Assembly: GCA_035411265.1 (NCBI GenBank)
Contig: DAONSQ010000038.1
Span: 1-5,487, forward strand
From: UBA1359 sp035411265
GTDB taxonomy: Bacteria > Patescibacteriota > Patescibacteriia > Patescibacteriales > Patescibacteriaceae
Length of the DNA stretch: 5,487 nt
Direction of reading: 5' to 3'
In this document: positions 3,762-5,487 of the stretch, piece by piece
Layout: the number at the start of each line of letters is the position of its first letter
Position numbering within the stretch: the stretch's first letter is position 1
The notes under the pieces: generated by a model
What the model saw: the letters and a program-made list of their open reading frames with translations, nothing else
What the model was told of the DNA's origin: nothing
Database searches by the model: none
Made by a program: the position numbers and the translations under genes

Positions 3762-5487
3762 ATGAAGTATCTGCGAATCTTAAAGAATCGTCGTGTCTGG
3801 TTTTTATTGTTGGTCGTAGCGGTTCTGGGCGGTTTTTTAATTTATCGACAAAAGAATAATAAAGTTAACGGAAATAGCTATGAGATGGGTGCGGTTGAAA
3901 AAGGATCGATTGTAGTAACAGTGTCTGGATCTGGCCAGATAGAAACTTCCGACCAGGTTGATATAAAGCCAAATGTGGCAGCTGATATTTTGGCAATTAA
4001 TGTTAAGGCTGGTCAAAAGGTTAAAGCAGGTGACATCATTGCTAAACTTGACGATAGCGATTTGAAAGATCGGGTTCAGCAAGCCAAAAATTCATTAGCT
4101 TCAGCCCAAGCGAGCTTAAGTTTAAAATTGGCTGGAGCGACAGCTCAGGAAATAAAATTGGCCGAGAATTCAGTTAATTCAGCTAAATTAAGCTATGACC
4201 AGGCAGTTACTAATGTGGCCAATGTTGAAGAGAATAATAAGCAGTCGTTAGCTAAAGCGCAGATGCAGGTTGATAATTCTCAAATAAGTCTCGACAATAC
4301 TCAGCGCAATTATGACAATGCGGTCACCAATAGCCAGATTAGCGGCGAAAATGATAATAGCAATTTAGCTAAAATTTACAATGACGGCAAATCAGCTGTC
4401 GAATCAGCTCAGATATCAATTAGGTCAGCTATTGTGGCTGTTGATGATATTTTAGGGGAAAATAATTATAGTAATAATGACCATCCATATCTGTATTTGT
4501 TGGGAGCACGTGATTCACAATCAATGATTAATGCTAAAAATTCTTATCAAGCAGCTAGAGCTAGTTATTTGAAATTAGAAACTAGCAATAAAACAGCTGC
4601 TTCAGCTGGGTGGACCAAGGAAACGGTTGAGGTTCAATTAGGGGCGACCAAGGCTACGGCGGAGTTGGCTAAAATTATGGCCAGTGATACTTACACCGTG
4701 CTAATTAATACGGTAGTTGCTTCGGGGCTGAGCCAGTCAACAATCGATGGTTATAAACAGACAGCGTCTAGTCAAGAAAATTCACTGCTTAATGTAGTCA
4801 GTAGCTTAACACAGAGCCAGAAAGCAATTAATGACAGTAAGCTTGATATCTCGTCTTCTGGAATTTCGTCGTCAGCCAGTGTTAATAATGCTAAAGCATC
4901 GTTAGATACTGCTAAAAATAATTTAGAGACAGCTAAAAATAGTCTAAGCCAAACAATTTCTGATAATAAAAAATCATTAGCTTCTGCTAAAAATGAATTA
5001 GCCGCCAAAAAAATTAGTTATGAAAATTCTAAAATCCAGTTAGAGCAAAAAACTGTTGCCCCACGAGAGATTGATTTGGTTAGTGCTCGTGTTCAAGTTG
5101 CTCAAGCTAAGCAAGACTATGAAGATGCTTTGGAAAATTTAGCTGATGCCGAAGTTAAAGCTCCGATTGACGGCATCATTGCTAAAGTCAATCAAAAGGT
5201 TGGTTATGCCGCTTCAGCTTCGGATTCCAATTCTTCCAATTCTATCGCTACTATTATCACTGATCAACAGTTAGCAGTTATTTCTTTGAATGAAGTTGAT
5301 ATTGCTAAAGTAAAGATTGACCAGAAGGCAATATTGACATTTACGGCTATCGAGGACTTGGAATTAACAGGCCAGGTAGTTGAGATTGATAGCTTGGGAA
5401 CTGATAGTCAAGGAGTGATTAGTTATGAAGTTAAGATTAATCTGGATAGCCAAGATGAAAGAATAAAGTCACAGATGAGTGTTTCTG
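3762..5487 (+). CDS. HlyD/MacA-type periplasmic adaptor (membrane fusion protein), 3' partial
   Basis: The frame is open from the ATG at 3762 to the right edge (575 codons), so the C-terminus is missing. A basic start (MKYLRILKNRR) and one transmembrane helix at about 12-28 anchor it. The lipoyl-like barrel-sandwich domain is split: 'IETSDQVDIKPNVAADI' and 'VKAGQKVKAGDIIAKLDDSD' (60-100) form the first half, 'AEVKAPIDGIIAKVNQKVG' (463-481) the second. The beta-barrel starts near 500 and reaches 'QMSVS' at the edge, the usual 'GMSV' site. Between the halves lie about 355 mostly helical residues rich in Ala, Ser, Lys and Asn, including three perfect heptads at 377-397. 'GATAQEIKLAENSVNSAK' (125-142) and 'TVAPREIDLVSARVQVAQAK' (431-450) look like mirrored arms of the hairpin. 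Such adaptors link an inner-membrane ABC transporter such as MacB to an outer structure; transporter genes should follow. An ATG at 3752 opens only a short other-frame ORF. Confidence 0.88.
   Translation, partial: MKYLRILKNRRVWFLLLVVAVLGGFLIYRQKNNKVNGNSYEMGAVEKGSIVVTVSGSGQIETSDQVDIKPNVAADILAINVKAGQKVKAGDIIAKLDDSDLKDRVQQAKNSLASAQASLSLKLAGATAQEIKLAENSVNSAKLSYDQAVTNVANVEENNKQSLAKAQMQVDNSQISLDNTQRNYDNAVTNSQISGENDNSNLAKIYNDGKSAVESAQISIRSAIVAVDDILGENNYSNNDHPYLYLLGARDSQSMINAKNSYQAARASYLKLETSNKTAASAGWTKETVEVQLGATKATAELAKIMASDTYTVLINTVVASGLSQSTIDGYKQTASSQENSLLNVVSSLTQSQKAINDSKLDISSSGISSSASVNNAKASLDTAKNNLETAKNSLSQTISDNKKSLASAKNELAAKKISYENSKIQLEQKTVAPREIDLVSARVQVAQAKQDYEDALENLADAEVKAPIDGIIAKVNQKVGYAASASDSNSSNSIATIITDQQLAVISLNEVDIAKVKIDQKAILTFTAIEDLELTGQVVEIDSLGTDSQGVISYEVKINLDSQDERIKSQMSVS
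4890..4952 (+). repeat. Three tandem 21-base (heptad) repeats in the adaptor coiled coil
   Basis: The segment encodes AKASLDT, AKNNLET and AKNSLSQ (residues 377-397), three consecutive heptads with Ala at position 1 and Leu at position 5. That is the hydrophobic spacing of a coiled coil. The DNA units are imperfect repeats sharing a GCTAAA start. A related 'SAKNEL' unit follows near 408-413. This looks like local expansion of a helical hairpin by duplication. Confidence 0.7.

Noticed and set aside
3752..3860. ATG at 3752 as an alternative start for a gene after the terminator
   Set aside because: It opens a different frame that stops after about 35 codons. The ATG at 3762 gives the basic and hydrophobic anchor expected for an HlyD-type adaptor.
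3837..4082. Minus-strand open frame of 81 codons
   Set aside because: It is fully opposite the well-supported N-terminal lipoyl half of the adaptor gene, with no recognisable motif of its own.
4772..5008. Minus-strand open frame of 78 codons rich in Leu and Ala
   Set aside because: It is opposite the repetitive coiled-coil part of the adaptor. Its Leu/Ala-rich repeats simply mirror the heptad DNA.
1..5487. Possible alternative genetic code with TGA as glycine, as in Gracilibacteria
   Set aside because: No gene has an in-frame TGA, glycines use GGN codons and the families read through normally. The absence of TGA among only five stops is not informative.

Overview
The window is a low-GC, gene-dense stretch with every gene on the + strand, short intergenic gaps and no clear Shine-Dalgarno sequence before any visible start. 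The protein families look like those I associate with Candidate Phyla Radiation bacteria (Patescibacteria): camelysin/TasA-like proteins with paired cysteines, a SipW-type S26 protein, a C39-like cysteine peptidase, a small beta-lactamase-fold serine hydrolase, and an oversized HlyD/MacA-type adaptor. This placement rests on recalled family resemblance, not on a search. The standard code fits: the five visible stops are four TAA and one TAG, and no in-frame TGA is needed.

Region 1 (2-2557) is a compact run of four genes with gaps of 8, 4 and 6 bases, probably one operon. It begins with a TasA/camelysin-like surface protein that lacks only its N-terminal end. Next come a SipW-like membrane protein of the S26 signal peptidase family, a second and divergent TasA-like protein, and a secreted C39-like cysteine peptidase. 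In Firmicutes, SipW is the dedicated signal peptidase for TasA-type fibre subunits, so this reads as a surface-fibre or matrix-protein locus. The striking point is that the SipW-like protein keeps the membrane topology and C-terminal signature of its family but appears to have lost the catalytic serine box. The only protease in the cluster with an intact-looking active site is the C39-like one.

Region 2 (2558-3761) begins with an 84-base gap. It holds a plausible sigma-70-type promoter whose 17-base spacer is filled by a perfect inverted repeat. This is followed by a membrane-anchored serine hydrolase of the penicillin-binding protein/class A beta-lactamase fold, which ends at a strong 12-bp hairpin that looks like an intrinsic terminator.

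Region 3 (3762-5487) is the first 575 codons of a periplasmic adaptor (membrane fusion protein) gene that runs off the window. It has the expected N-terminal anchor, split lipoyl-like domain and beginning of the beta-barrel. Its helical section is about 355 residues, much longer than in MacA-type adaptors. A MacB-like ABC transporter pair would be expected downstream. No RNA genes, CRISPR arrays or mobile elements were seen, and no gene-free stretch exceeds 300 bases.
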